From contig SCRM01000019.1 of the NCBI GenBank assembly GCA_004298045.1, forward strand, positions 1-64,000: a stretch of 64,000 nucleotides of DNA, written 5' to 3'. Shown in pieces: positions 8,467 to 17,010 of this stretch (position 1 is the stretch's first letter; the number at the start of each line of letters is the position of its first letter). The DNA comes from Rhodanobacter sp. GTDB taxonomy: Bacteria; Pseudomonadota; Gammaproteobacteria; Xanthomonadales; Rhodanobacteraceae. Position numbers and translations under genes: made by a program. The notes under the pieces are model-generated. The model searched no databases, was not told the origin of the DNA, and saw nothing but the letters and a program-made list of their open reading frames with translations.

Positions 8467-9249
8467 TCAACCGCACTTGCTGTACCCGCAGTTGAGGCAG
8501 GTCTGGCAGCCGTCCATCAGTACCAGCGCCTGGGTGTTGCACTTGGCGCACATCGCGGCGCCGGCGGGGAACGTGGGGGTTCCGGTGTCGGCTTCGGCTT
8601 CGACGGCTTTCGGTGCGGCGGCCGGCTCGGCGTGGGCGTGATCGGCATGCGCGGCGTTGTTGCGCGCGGCGATGGCTTCGTAGGCGGCGCGTTTCTCGGC
8701 AATCAGCGCACGCTGGGCGTCGCTCATTTCCGGATCGTGGATGAGGCCGATGTTTTTCATGTGCTGCTCGATCACGCCGCCGATCTCGGCCACGATCGAG
8801 GGCATGTAGATGCCGCCGGCCTTGAAGTAGCCGCCGCGCGGGTCGAACACGGCTTTCAGCTCTTCGACGATGAAGGTGACATCGCCGCCCTTGCGGAACA
8901 CCGCGGAAAGAATGCGGGTGAGCGCAACGATCCACTGGAAGTGATCCATGTTCTTCGAATTGATGAAGATCTCGAAGGGGCGGCGCACTTCGTACTTGGT
9001 GTGCGCGTTCAGCACGATATCGTTGATGGTGACGTACAGCGCGTGCTCGAACAGCGGCGACTTGATCTTGAAGGTGGAGCCGACCAGCGTCTCGGGGCGC
9101 TGCAGGCTCTCGTGCATCTGGATGACTTCGGCGGCCTTGGGCTCGGGCTTGGGCGCCGGCTTCAGCGCCGTGGCCGCGGCCGGCGCGGGTTTTTCCTCGG
9201 GCTGCACGACGGCGTAGCCTGTGATCTTTTTTGCGATCTTGATCGCCAT
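8467..9249 (-). CDS. class II ribonucleotide reductase small part (TSCPD domain, redox tail), NrdJb-like
   Basis: The 260-residue protein matches the C-terminal part of adenosylcobalamin-dependent ribonucleotide reductase. It has a Pro/Ala/Lys-rich linker (about 15-45), the TSCPD-type domain (about 55-165: FKIKSPLFEHALYVTIND, NAHTKYEVRRPFEIF), and a C-terminal cysteine-rich tail with CAKC, then CQTCLNCGYSKCG at the very end. The tail cysteines would re-reduce the active site of the large subunit. In Pseudomonas the enzyme is also encoded as nrdJa plus nrdJb. The ATG at 9249 has AGGAACC upstream and begins the homologous region; a longer upstream extension looks non-coding. It follows the histone-like gene and the large nrdJ gene on the same strand. 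Confidence 0.85.
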   Translation of the reverse strand: MAIKIAKKITGYAVVQPEEKPAPAAATALKPAPKPEPKAAEVIQMHESLQRPETLVGSTFKIKSPLFEHALYVTINDIVLNAHTKYEVRRPFEIFINSKNMDHFQWIVALTRILSAVFRKGGDVTFIVEELKAVFDPRGGYFKAGGIYMPSIVAEIGGVIEQHMKNIGLIHDPEMSDAQRALIAEKRAAYEAIAARNNAAHADHAHAEPAAAPKAVEAEADTGTPTFPAGAAMCAKCNTQALVLMDGCQTCLNCGYSKCG

Positions 9250-9339
9250 GATGGAGTGGTTCCTGATCTGGCCGGCGCCACGCGGCGCGGGAAAAACGCG
9301 GCCGACCCGGCATGGCCGGGCCGGCCGTGACACGACGTA

Positions 9340-10101
9340 CTACTTGCGGGCAGCCTTGCGCGCAGCCGGCTTGCGACCAACCTTGCGGCTGCCCTTCTTG
9401 CTGGCAGTGGACCGTTTGGTTGCCTTGGCGGCGACCTTTTTTGTTTGAGTCGCCTTCTTCGGGGCGACCTTTTTCACCGCGGCCTTGACGGCCGTCTTCT
9501 TGCTGCTGACTTTCTTTGCCGGCTTGGCGGCTTTTTGGGCCACCTTGCCGAGCGTCTTTTTCACCGGCTTCTTCGTCACCTTCCTGACGGCGGCGGCCTG
9601 GCTTGCCGGTTTGCGCACAGGTTTCTTCGCCGCGGCCGTCTTCGCCGGCTTACGCGCAACCACTTTCTTTGTCGCTGCCGTCTTGGCCACGGCCTTCTTC
9701 GGCGCAGCCCGCTTGATGGTCTTGCGCGCCGCCGACTTCTTCGCAGCGGTTTTCTTCGGCGCCGCCGACTTCCCGGCAACCGCCTTTTTCGGCGCGGCCT
9801 TCTTGGCGGCAGGCTTCTTTGCCGCTGCCGCCTTCTTCACCACCGGCTTGGATGCGGGCTTCTTGGCTGCGGGCTTCCTGGCCACTGATTTCTTCGCCAC
9901 CGGCCGGTTTGCTGCCGGGGTGCGCGCGGCCGCCACTGGCAGCTCGGCAACGATGACCGGTACCAGCATCGGCTCCGGATCGAACGCCGGCTCGTCCGGC
10001 ACGACGGTGACGGTTTCGACGACGATTTCGGTGACTACCGGCGCGTCAGGGGCCGGTGACGTGACGCTGGATGACGCTTCGACTTCATGATCGATGGACA
10101 T
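9340..10101 (-). CDS. histone H1/AlgP-like lysine-alanine-rich protein
   Basis: The 253-residue protein has two unlike halves. Residues 1-60 are acidic and hydrophobic, rich in Val, Glu, Asp and Pro. Residues about 65-253 are almost only Lys, Ala, Pro, Val, Arg, Thr and Ser, in degenerate KKAA/KPAAKK repeats, like AlgP, PhaF tails and eukaryotic H1 C-terminal domains. Such tails bind DNA without sequence preference and are disordered. The gene lies between the two parts of class II ribonucleotide reductase, 47 bases after the large gene and 90 bases before the small one, all on the same strand. The acidic head could be a self-shielding or protein-contact region. The repeat tract may vary in length between strains. 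Confidence 0.85.
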   Translation of the reverse strand: MSIDHEVEASSSVTSPAPDAPVVTEIVVETVTVVPDEPAFDPEPMLVPVIVAELPVAAARTPAANRPVAKKSVARKPAAKKPASKPVVKKAAAAKKPAAKKAAPKKAVAGKSAAPKKTAAKKSAARKTIKRAAPKKAVAKTAATKKVVARKPAKTAAAKKPVRKPASQAAAVRKVTKKPVKKTLGKVAQKAAKPAKKVSSKKTAVKAAVKKVAPKKATQTKKVAAKATKRSTASKKGSRKVGRKPAARKAARK

Positions 10102-10148
10102 GCAGGTGATCCCCTCGGACGGTGGCCGCGATGCGATCGCGTTTGGTG

Positions 10149-12311
10149 TCAGAACTTGCCGTAATAGCCTTCCTTCAAGGCATCGAACAGGTTGGCAGCG
10201 GTGTGGGTCTCGCCGTCGTACTCCACCTCTTCATTGCCGTGAAGTTCCACCACGCTACCGTCTTCGAGTTCGAAGCGGTAGAGGGTGTGCGCGAGGTCGG
10301 AATCCTTGACCAGTACACCCTGGAACGCGGCCGGGTTGAAACGGAACGTGGTACAGCCCTTGAGCCCCTGCTGGTAGGCGTAAAAGTAGATGTCCTTGAA
10401 CTTTTCGTAGGGGTAGTCGGTGGGCACGTTGGCGGTCTTGGAGATCGACGAGTCGATCCATTTCTGCGCCGCCGCCTGGATGTCCACGTGCTGCTTCGGG
10501 CTGATGTCGTCGGCAGCAACGAAATAGTCCGGCAACTTCACCTTGGGGTCGTCCGAATCGGGCATCGCATCGGCGTTGATCAGCGCGCGATAGGCCAAGA
10601 GCTCGAAGCTGTAGACGCTGATTTTTTCCTTGGTCTTGCGCCCCTCGCGAATGACGTTGCGCGAGTAGTGGTGGGCAAAGCTCGGCTCGATGCCGTTGGA
10701 CGCGTTGTTGGCGAGCGACAACGAAATGGTGCCGGTCGGCGCGATCGAGGTGTGGTGAGTGAAGCGCGCGCCGGTCTCGGCTAGCTCGGCGACGAGGTTC
10801 GGCGCCACCTGCGCCACGCGCTGCATGTAGCGGCTGTACTTGGCGTGCAGCACGCGCCCGGGGATGCGGTCGCCCGGCTTCCAGCCGTCGCGCGCCATCT
10901 CCGGCCGCTTGCGCAGCATGTCGCCGGTCACGGCGTATTCCTTGGCCAGCACCGGCGCCGGACCTTTTTCCTTCGCCAGATCGAGTGCGACTTCCCAGCC
11001 GGCCACCGCCATTTCGCGCGAAGCATCTTCGGTGAACGCCACCGCCTCGGCCGAACCGTAGCGCATGCGCAGCATCGCCAAGGTCGAACCCAAACCGAGG
11101 AAACCCATGCCGTGCCGGCGCTTGGAAAGAATCTCCTCGCGCTGCTGTGCCAGCGGCAGGCCATTGATGTCCACCACGTTGTCGAGCAGGCGGGTGAACA
11201 CCTTCACCACCTCGCGGTACTCGTCCCAGTCGAAGCGCGCCTTCGGCCCGAACGGATCGTGCACGAAGCGCGTCAGGTTGACCGAGCCGAGCAGGCACGA
11301 GCCGTACGGCGGCAGGGGCTGTTCGCCGCACGGGTTGGTCGCGCGGATGTGCTCGCACCACCAGTTGTTGTTCATCTCGTTGACGCGGTCGATCAGGATG
11401 AAGCCGGGCTCCGCGTAGTCGTACGTGGAGACCATGATCATGTCCCACAGGTGGCGCGCACGGATGTGGCCGTAGATCTTGCAGGCCACCAGGCCGTCGT
11501 CGCGCTCCACGTAGTTCTCGTGGGTGGGCCACTCGCGCCACACGACCTTGGCCGGGTCGTCGAGATCCAGCTCGTCGCGCTCCTTGACGTGCACCGGGAA
11601 GATCAGGGGCCAGTCCTCGTCGTGCTCCACCGCCTGCATGAAGCCGTCGGTGACCAGCAGCGAGAGGTTGAACTGGCGCAGCCGACCATCCTCGCGCTTG
11701 GCCTTGATGAACTCCTTCACGTCCGGGTGGCTGACGTCGAAGGTGCCCATCTGCGCGCCGCGCCGACCGCCGGCCGAGGACACGGTGAAGCACATCTTGT
11801 CGAAGATGTCCATGAACGACAGGGGACCGGAGGTGTACGCGCCGGCGCCAGAGACGTAGGCGCCACGCGGACGCAGCGTGCTGAACTCGTAGCCGATGCC
11901 GCAGCCCGCCTTGAGCGTCAGCCCCGCCTCGTGCACCTTGCCGAGGATGTTGTCCATCGAGTCGTGGATGGTGCCCGATACGGTGCAGTTGATGGTGCTG
12001 GTGGCCGGCTTGTGCGCCAGCGCGCCGGCATTGGAGGTGATGCGGCCGGCCGGGATCGCGCCGTGGCGCAGCGCCCACAGGAAGCGTTCGTTCCAGTGCT
12101 CGCGCAGCTCGGGGGTGGCTTCCACCTCGGAAAGCGCACGGGCCACGCGCTGCCAGGTTCCATCGACATCGGCGTCCACCGGCTCGCCGGTCTTGGTCCG
12201 CAGGCGGTATTTGCGATCCCAAATGTCTTGTGAGGCGGGCTGCAGCGGAATCTCCACCGCGGCATCGCGTTGCAACTCCGAACCTGTCACTGGCGCACGC
12301 GCTGTGCTCAT
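10149..12311 (-). CDS. nrdJ: adenosylcobalamin-dependent ribonucleotide reductase, catalytic part
   Basis: This class II enzyme reduces ribonucleotides to deoxyribonucleotides using coenzyme B12, so it works with or without oxygen. The 720-residue protein has the first active-site cysteine in STINCTVSGT, the glycine-rich run CGIGYEFSTLRPRGA, SAGGRRGAQMGT, and the catalytic NPCGE motif followed by SCLLGSVNLT. The phosphate-site stretch APTGTISL lies in the C-terminal half. It lacks the cysteine tail, which is supplied by the separate gene at 8467-9249. The ATG at 12311 follows GGAGGTCAGGAAG. Upstream lies a good NrdR-box candidate, pointing to control by NrdR with dATP as the signal. No cobalamin riboswitch was recognised. 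Confidence 0.95.
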   Translation of the reverse strand: MSTARAPVTGSELQRDAAVEIPLQPASQDIWDRKYRLRTKTGEPVDADVDGTWQRVARALSEVEATPELREHWNERFLWALRHGAIPAGRITSNAGALAHKPATSTINCTVSGTIHDSMDNILGKVHEAGLTLKAGCGIGYEFSTLRPRGAYVSGAGAYTSGPLSFMDIFDKMCFTVSSAGGRRGAQMGTFDVSHPDVKEFIKAKREDGRLRQFNLSLLVTDGFMQAVEHDEDWPLIFPVHVKERDELDLDDPAKVVWREWPTHENYVERDDGLVACKIYGHIRARHLWDMIMVSTYDYAEPGFILIDRVNEMNNNWWCEHIRATNPCGEQPLPPYGSCLLGSVNLTRFVHDPFGPKARFDWDEYREVVKVFTRLLDNVVDINGLPLAQQREEILSKRRHGMGFLGLGSTLAMLRMRYGSAEAVAFTEDASREMAVAGWEVALDLAKEKGPAPVLAKEYAVTGDMLRKRPEMARDGWKPGDRIPGRVLHAKYSRYMQRVAQVAPNLVAELAETGARFTHHTSIAPTGTISLSLANNASNGIEPSFAHHYSRNVIREGRKTKEKISVYSFELLAYRALINADAMPDSDDPKVKLPDYFVAADDISPKQHVDIQAAAQKWIDSSISKTANVPTDYPYEKFKDIYFYAYQQGLKGCTTFRFNPAAFQGVLVKDSDLAHTLYRFELEDGSVVELHGNEEVEYDGETHTAANLFDALKEGYYGKF

Positions 12312-12444
12312 CGGCTTCCTGACCTCCGGCGGCCTCACGGCCTTGTCGTTATCTATGCTGTACGACCCGCGACACGACCCACGTGGCGCCCCGGGCGCGG
12401 AGCGTGGCAGTGCCGGGGCCCGCCTCCCGATCGGCGACTCTCAT

Positions 12445-12492
12445 CCACCAGCGCTTGTTTTACCTGCAACGAACAAGCACAAGATATTGTGG
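12445..12492. promoter_or_regulatory. probable NrdR box pair upstream of nrdJ
   Basis: GCACAAGATATTGTGG at 12477-12492 matches the 16-base NrdR consensus (acaCwAtATaTwGtgt) at 13 positions. A weaker match, CCACCAGCGCTTGTTT at 12445-12460 (9 of 16, good outer halves), starts 32 bases away. NrdR boxes normally come in pairs about three helical turns apart. The rest of the 322-base gap between nrdJ and the protease gene holds nothing else I can name. Confidence 0.6.
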
Positions 12493-12633
12493 TTGGGAGT
12501 GCCTTGGACAGTACCCTGCACAAGGTCGGTTGTAAAGTCCGGATGCACCATCGCGCAACCCGCCGTCACCGGGAACCGCATGCGCTGGCGGACAGTCCAA
12601 TGCGCGTCGATTTTTGCCCTCAAGGAGAAACAC

Positions 12634-14016
12634 ATGGCACCTCGCCAACCTTCCGGTTTTCCCTGGCTTGCCGGGGCCCTTGCATTGCTGCTCGGCGTCG
12701 TCGCGCCCGGCGTCAGCCACGCCGCGATGCCGCCGGCCGTCGATGGCCAGGCGATGCCGTCGCTGGCGCCGATGCTGGCCAACGTGACACCCACGGTGGT
12801 CAACATCTCCAGCAAGACCCGGGTACAGGTGCACAACCCGTATTTCGACGACCCGGTGTTTCGCCAGTTCTTCGGCCTGCCGGCGACGCCGCGCGAGCGG
12901 GTCGAGCAGAGCCTGGGCTCGGGCGTGATCGTGGATGCGGCCAAGGGCTACATCCTCACCAACAACCACGTGGTGGGCGGCGCCAACGAAATCACCGTGA
13001 CGCTGCAGGACGGCCGCACCTTCAAGGCCAGGCTGGTCGGCACCGATCCGGACACCGACGTGGCGGTGGTGCAGATCCACGCGTCCGGCCTCAAGGCACT
13101 GCCGATCGCCGATTCCGGCAAGCTGCGCGTGGGCGATTACGTGGTGGCCGTGGGCGAGCCATTCGGGCTGAGCGAAACCGTGACCTCGGGCATCGTCTCC
13201 GCGCTCGGCCGCTCCGGCCTGGGCGATTCGCGCTACCAGAACTTCATCCAGACCGATGCCTCGATCAACCCGGGCAACTCCGGCGGCGCACTGGTGAACC
13301 TGCGCGGGCAACTGGTGGGCATCAACACGATGATTTTCTCGCCCTCGGGCGGCAACGTGGGTATCGGTTTCGCGATCCCGTCGAACCTTGCCAGCGAGGT
13401 GATGGCCCAGCTCATCGCGCACGGCAAAGTGGAGCGCGGCACGCTCGGCCTGCAGTCGCAGGACATCACGCCGCGCATCGCGCGGTTGCTCAACCTCAAG
13501 CAGGAGACCGGCGTGGTGGTGACCGGCGTCAACCCCGGCTCGCCGGCGGAAACCGCGGGTCTCGCGCCGGGCGACGTGCTGACCGCACTGGATGGCAAGC
13601 CGCTGCGCAATGTCGACGAGTTGCGCAATACCGAAGGCCTGCTGCCAGTGGGCAGCACAGTGAAACTTGGCGTGCTGCATGACGGCAAGGCGCGTGAAGT
13701 GAGCGCCGTGCTGCGCGCCGAACGCCTCGCCAGCCTCGACGGCGGCAAGCTTGATCCGCGCCTGGCCGGCGTCACCTTCGATGAGCTCGGCCAAAGCGCA
13801 CGCAGCCAGGGCCTGTACGGCGTGGCGGTGGGCAACGTGGCTCCCAGCAGTCGCGCCGCCGCGGCCGGCCTGCGCCGCGGCGATGTCGTGATCGGCGTCG
13901 GCAGCACGCGCATCACCGGGTTGCGCATGCTGAGCCAGCTCGCGGGCGTACGCCCGCGCCAGCTGGTGCTGGTGGTGGCCGACGACGAGGGATCGCACTA
14001 CGTGGTGATCCAGTAG
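12634..14016 (+). CDS. degQ: periplasmic serine endoprotease, DegQ/DegP (HtrA) type
   Basis: The 460-residue protein degrades misfolded envelope proteins. A signal peptide ends near residue 30 (VSHA/AMPP). The trypsin-like domain shows catalytic His112 (TNNHVV), Asp142 (DTDVAV) and Ser216 (GNSGGAL). Two PDZ domains follow, at about 260-350 (GVVVTGVNPGSPAETAG) and 370-455 (GVAVGNVAPSSRAAAAG). The length and the two PDZ domains fit DegQ/DegP and not single-PDZ DegS; the short Q-linker after NPYFDDPVFRQFFG favours DegQ. The start is ATG 12634 behind AAGGAG at the right spacing, although the frame is open much further upstream. It is a single gene ended by a 12-bp hairpin. Confidence 0.95.
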   Translation: MAPRQPSGFPWLAGALALLLGVVAPGVSHAAMPPAVDGQAMPSLAPMLANVTPTVVNISSKTRVQVHNPYFDDPVFRQFFGLPATPRERVEQSLGSGVIVDAAKGYILTNNHVVGGANEITVTLQDGRTFKARLVGTDPDTDVAVVQIHASGLKALPIADSGKLRVGDYVVAVGEPFGLSETVTSGIVSALGRSGLGDSRYQNFIQTDASINPGNSGGALVNLRGQLVGINTMIFSPSGGNVGIGFAIPSNLASEVMAQLIAHGKVERGTLGLQSQDITPRIARLLNLKQETGVVVTGVNPGSPAETAGLAPGDVLTALDGKPLRNVDELRNTEGLLPVGSTVKLGVLHDGKAREVSAVLRAERLASLDGGKLDPRLAGVTFDELGQSARSQGLYGVAVGNVAPSSRAAAAGLRRGDVVIGVGSTRITGLRMLSQLAGVRPRQLVLVVADDEGSHYVVIQ

Positions 14017-14024
14017 CGCAAACA

Positions 14025-14052
14025 CAAACGGCCGGCGGGTGCCGGCCGTTTG
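14025..14052. terminator. 12-bp hairpin between convergent genes
   Basis: CAAACGGCCGGC (14025-14036) and GCCGGCCGTTTG (14041-14052) form a perfect 12-bp stem with a GGGT loop. It lies just after the degQ stop and before the stop of the convergent ABC permease. There is no long T run outside the stem, but the stem itself ends in TTT, so it may serve both directions. Confidence 0.6.
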
Positions 14053-14070
14053 CGCGTGATGGCGGGACGA

Positions 14071-15390
14071 TCAGCCCACGCGGATCCAGCGCCACAACTC
14101 GCGCCAGCTCGGCTTCTTGCCGTACATGAGGATGCCGGTGCGGTAGATGCGCCCGGCGATCCACACGCAGGCCAGCAGCCCGAGCACCATCAGCGCCAGC
14201 GAGATGCCGAGCTGCACCAGCGGCACCGAGGTCATCGACCAGCGCACCGGCATGGTGAACGGCGAGAAGAACGGAATCAGCGACAGCGTGGCGCCGATGC
14301 CGCCGTTCGGATCCTTGATCAGCGCGAACACCGCGAAGAACCCGATCATCGTCAGCATCGTCACCGGCAGGATGTACTGCTGGGTTTCCTGGATGGAATT
14401 GCACATCGCGCCCACCGCGGCGAACAGCGCGCCGTAGAGCAGAAAGCCGAGTGCGAAATACAGCAGGAACACCACCAAGAGGCTCACCGGCATGCCTGGC
14501 AGTGCGAAATCCTTCGCCGCCTCGGCACTGGCACCGAACGCGCCGGCGATGTGCCCGCCCTGGCTGCCCAGCGCGAACGCCGTACCGCCCCAGATCGCCA
14601 TCTGCGTCAGCCCGGCCAGACCCACGCCGAGCACCTTGCCCATCAGCATCTGGAACGGGGTGAGCGAGGAGGTGAGCACCTCCATGATGCGCGAGGTCTT
14701 TTCCTCGATCACCGAGGTGGTCATCTGCTGGCCATAGATGACGATGGCGAGATACAGGATGAAGCCCATCGCGTAGGCGATGCCGAACGCGGCCATGCCG
14801 CTTTGCCCGGTGATCTTGCCGTCCTCGACCTTGGTGGTGGAAACATCCGCCTTGGCCATCGCCTGCTTCACCACGCCCTCGTCCACGCCGGCGGTCGCCA
14901 GGCGCACGCCGGCGATCGCATCGGACACGTCGCGCTGCAGCCGCGCCATCGCATCGGGCGAACCGACATTTGTGCCGTAGTACTCCAGCTTGCCGCTGGC
15001 AAGCGTTCCCGGTGCCAGCACCAGCACCCCGTCGTAGCCGTCGCCGCGGTGCTCACCGGAAAGCCCGGTCTGCGCAATCAGCCGGTCGCGTTCGGCGGTC
15101 AGCGTGGCTGCCGTTGCCGGGAACACGGTGACGGCATAGCGCGGCATCGCATTCGGCTTGCTGCCGAACCGCGCCGCCTTGAGCGTGCTCGCCAGCGGTG
15201 CACCGAGCGCGCTGCCGGAAGCGTCCACCACCGCCACCCGGCTGGTGTGGTCGCCACCGGCCAACATCAGCATCGGCAACAGCATCACCAGCACCATGAA
15301 CACCGGCACCAGGATGGTGGAAATCAGGAACGCCTTGCTGCGCACGCGCTCGACGTACTCGCGGCGAACCACGGCCATGGTCTTGTTCAT
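14071..15390 (-). CDS. ABC-2 type transporter permease, NatB-like
   Basis: This 439-residue membrane protein has one N-terminal helix (AFLISTILVPVFMVLVMLLPML, about residues 20-43), a large extracytoplasmic domain of some 150 residues, and a bundle of about five helices from residue 205 on. The layout is that of the ABC-2 / NatB family of exporters. The segment EEKTSRIMEVLTSSLTP between helices 2 and 3 is a family hallmark that contacts the ATPase. It overlaps the ATPase gene by four bases (ATGA), so the two form one exporter. The substrate is unknown; Na+ export is known for Bacillus NatAB only. Confidence 0.9.
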   Translation of the reverse strand: MNKTMAVVRREYVERVRSKAFLISTILVPVFMVLVMLLPMLMLAGGDHTSRVAVVDASGSALGAPLASTLKAARFGSKPNAMPRYAVTVFPATAATLTAERDRLIAQTGLSGEHRGDGYDGVLVLAPGTLASGKLEYYGTNVGSPDAMARLQRDVSDAIAGVRLATAGVDEGVVKQAMAKADVSTTKVEDGKITGQSGMAAFGIAYAMGFILYLAIVIYGQQMTTSVIEEKTSRIMEVLTSSLTPFQMLMGKVLGVGLAGLTQMAIWGGTAFALGSQGGHIAGAFGASAEAAKDFALPGMPVSLLVVFLLYFALGFLLYGALFAAVGAMCNSIQETQQYILPVTMLTMIGFFAVFALIKDPNGGIGATLSLIPFFSPFTMPVRWSMTSVPLVQLGISLALMVLGLLACVWIAGRIYRTGILMYGKKPSWRELWRWIRVG

Positions 15391-16343
15391 GCGGCAGCTC
15401 CCTGTGGCAACGGCGCGGCATCCGGGTCGGCGCCCACCTTGGCGACGAAGATCGCCTGCAGCGACGGCTCCACCACCTCGAACCGGCGCAGCCCGACGCC
15501 GGCGCCCACCAGCGCGGAAAGCAATTGATCCGGCGTGGCGCCATCGGCCAGCCGCAGCTCCGCGCTCGCGCCGTAGTCGTCCAGCCGCGCCACCAGCCGT
15601 GGGTCGGCCAGCGCTGCGTTCGCGTGCTCGCGGCCGCTACTGAAACCCAGCGCCAGATAACGCCCGCCAAAATCCGCCTTCACCTGCGCCAGCGTGCCGT
15701 TCACCACCATCCGCCCGCGCGCGATGATCGCCACGTGGTCGCACATGCGCTCGGCCTGCTCCATCACGTGAGTGGAAAACAACACCGTGCGGCCGCTCTT
15801 GGCGATCCCCACCACGATGTCCTTCATCGTCTGCGCGTTGATCGGGTCGAGCCCCGAAAACGGCTCGTCCAGGATCACCAGCTCCGGCTCGTGCAGCAGT
15901 GCGCCGGCAAACTGCACCTTCTGCTGCATGCCCTTGGAAAGATCCTCGACCTTCTTCTGCGCCCAGCCCGCGATCTCCAGCCGTTCCAGCCAGGCCAGCG
16001 CGCGCTTGCGCCCTTCCGCTCGCGACAGCCCCTTGGTCTCCCCCAGAAAGATCAGGTGATCGAGCACCTTCATCTTCTTGTACAGCCCGCGCTCTTCCGG
16101 CAGGTAGCCGATGCGCGCGGAAAGATCGCGACTGCTCTGCGCCGAACCAAAGCGTGTGATGCGGCCCTCGTCCGGCTCGATGATGCTCATGATCAGCCGG
16201 ATCGTGGTCGACTTGCCGGCCCCGTTCGGCCCGAGCAGACCGAAGATGCCGCCGGCCGGCACCTGCATCGACAACCGATCCACCGCGGTATGTCCCGCAA
16301 ACCGCTTCGTTACCGACTCGACATTCACGCTGGGTGTGGACAC
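15387..16343 (-). CDS. ABC transporter ATP-binding protein, NatA-like
   Basis: The 318-residue ATPase has Walker A GPNGAGKST near residue 40, the signature LSKGMQQKVQ, Walker B LVILDEPFSGLD and the His-loop STHVME. The C-terminal part carries the extra domain of about 80 residues common in drug/Na+ exporter ATPases of the DUF4162 type. The GTG start at 16343 is preceded by AAGGAG at ideal spacing; upstream codons have no family similarity. It energises the permease encoded immediately downstream. Confidence 0.92.
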   Translation of the reverse strand: MSTPSVNVESVTKRFAGHTAVDRLSMQVPAGGIFGLLGPNGAGKSTTIRLIMSIIEPDEGRITRFGSAQSSRDLSARIGYLPEERGLYKKMKVLDHLIFLGETKGLSRAEGRKRALAWLERLEIAGWAQKKVEDLSKGMQQKVQFAGALLHEPELVILDEPFSGLDPINAQTMKDIVVGIAKSGRTVLFSTHVMEQAERMCDHVAIIARGRMVVNGTLAQVKADFGGRYLALGFSSGREHANAALADPRLVARLDDYGASAELRLADGATPDQLLSALVGAGVGLRRFEVVEPSLQAIFVAKVGADPDAAPLPQGAAA

Positions 16344-16644
16344 GTGACGCTCCTTGTGCAGGCCTCCCCCGGCCCGAAGCTGGGCAAGGTAGCATGCGCG
16401 GCCACACGCCTTGCCGTGCCTTTCGTCATCAACGGCCGCCTGCGGCCCGGCCGGCGTCGACGCACCGCCACCACACGCGGTCACCGGCCCAGTTCACCCG
16501 GCCGTCAGTTTGGCGCCCGCCAGGCCGCATCCCGCCGTGCGCAACGGTTTCTTTATGGATACCGCCGATTCATCCGGGTGCCACCGCGACGCCGTACGGT
16601 ATGGATGCCACGCATTCGTGGCGCACTTTCTGCGAGGTTACGCC
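16344..16644. other. 301-base gap between divergent genes
   Basis: This gap separates the leftward ABC ATPase gene from the rightward small secreted protein gene. It is GC-rich and must hold both promoters. GAGGT at 16634-16638 is the ribosome site of the rightward gene. I see no conserved RNA, repeat or further gene. Confidence 0.5.
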
Positions 16645-16962
16645 ATGACCAAGACCATCACTGCCGCCTTGTTTGCCGCGGCGTTCGCATTGCCAGCGTC
16701 ATACGCACTCGCGCAGCCACAGCACCAGAGCGGGCACGCGCCGAACGAGCACGCGACCATGCCGACCATGCCGACCATGCCGACCACGGACCAGGACGCC
16801 CACGGCGACGCCGTGTCCGATGCTGCGCACACGGCGAAAACAGACGACGCCGATGTCGGCAAGACCGTCAGCGAAGTCGCCAACGACAAAAACAAAGGCG
16901 AGCGCGTTGCCAAGGGTCACACCAAGACCCATCACGCCAAGACCCATCACGCCAAGCACTGA
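16645..16962 (+). CDS. small secreted His-rich protein with internal tandem repeats
   Basis: I do not recognise a family. The 105-residue product has a signal peptide (residues 1-23, cut after SYALA), then a low-complexity, charged mature part with many His, Asp and Lys residues. The DNA contains three 9-bp copies encoding MPT (16759-16785) and two 15-bp copies encoding KTHHA (16926-16955). The His-rich, Lys-rich tail could bind metal or polyanion; this is only a composition argument. The start at ATG 16645 follows GAGGT, and a strong terminator lies 20 bases after the stop. Confidence 0.7.
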   Translation: MTKTITAALFAAAFALPASYALAQPQHQSGHAPNEHATMPTMPTMPTTDQDAHGDAVSDAAHTAKTDDADVGKTVSEVANDKNKGERVAKGHTKTHHAKTHHAKH

Positions 16963-16981
16963 GCCGCGTGATCGATCCACG

Positions 16982-17010
16982 GGGCCGGGTCGTCAGACCC
17001 GGCCCTTTTT
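16982..17010 (+). terminator. Rho-independent terminator after the small secreted protein gene
   Basis: GGGCCGGGTC (16982-16991), a GTCA loop and GACCCGGCCC (16996-17005) form a perfect 10-bp stem followed by TTTTT (17006-17010). It overlaps the last codons of the convergent TRIC-family gene. Confidence 0.9.

Noticed and set aside
12312-12633. Cobalamin riboswitch upstream of the B12-dependent reductase
   Set aside because: GGCACTGCCACG near 12405 recalls a fragment, but no B12 box or surrounding conserved helices could be placed.
11896-12633. 246-codon upstream extension of the degQ frame
   Set aside because: It lies over nrdJ on the other strand and the gap, lacks homology, and the ATG at 12634 has an ideal ribosome site and signal peptide.
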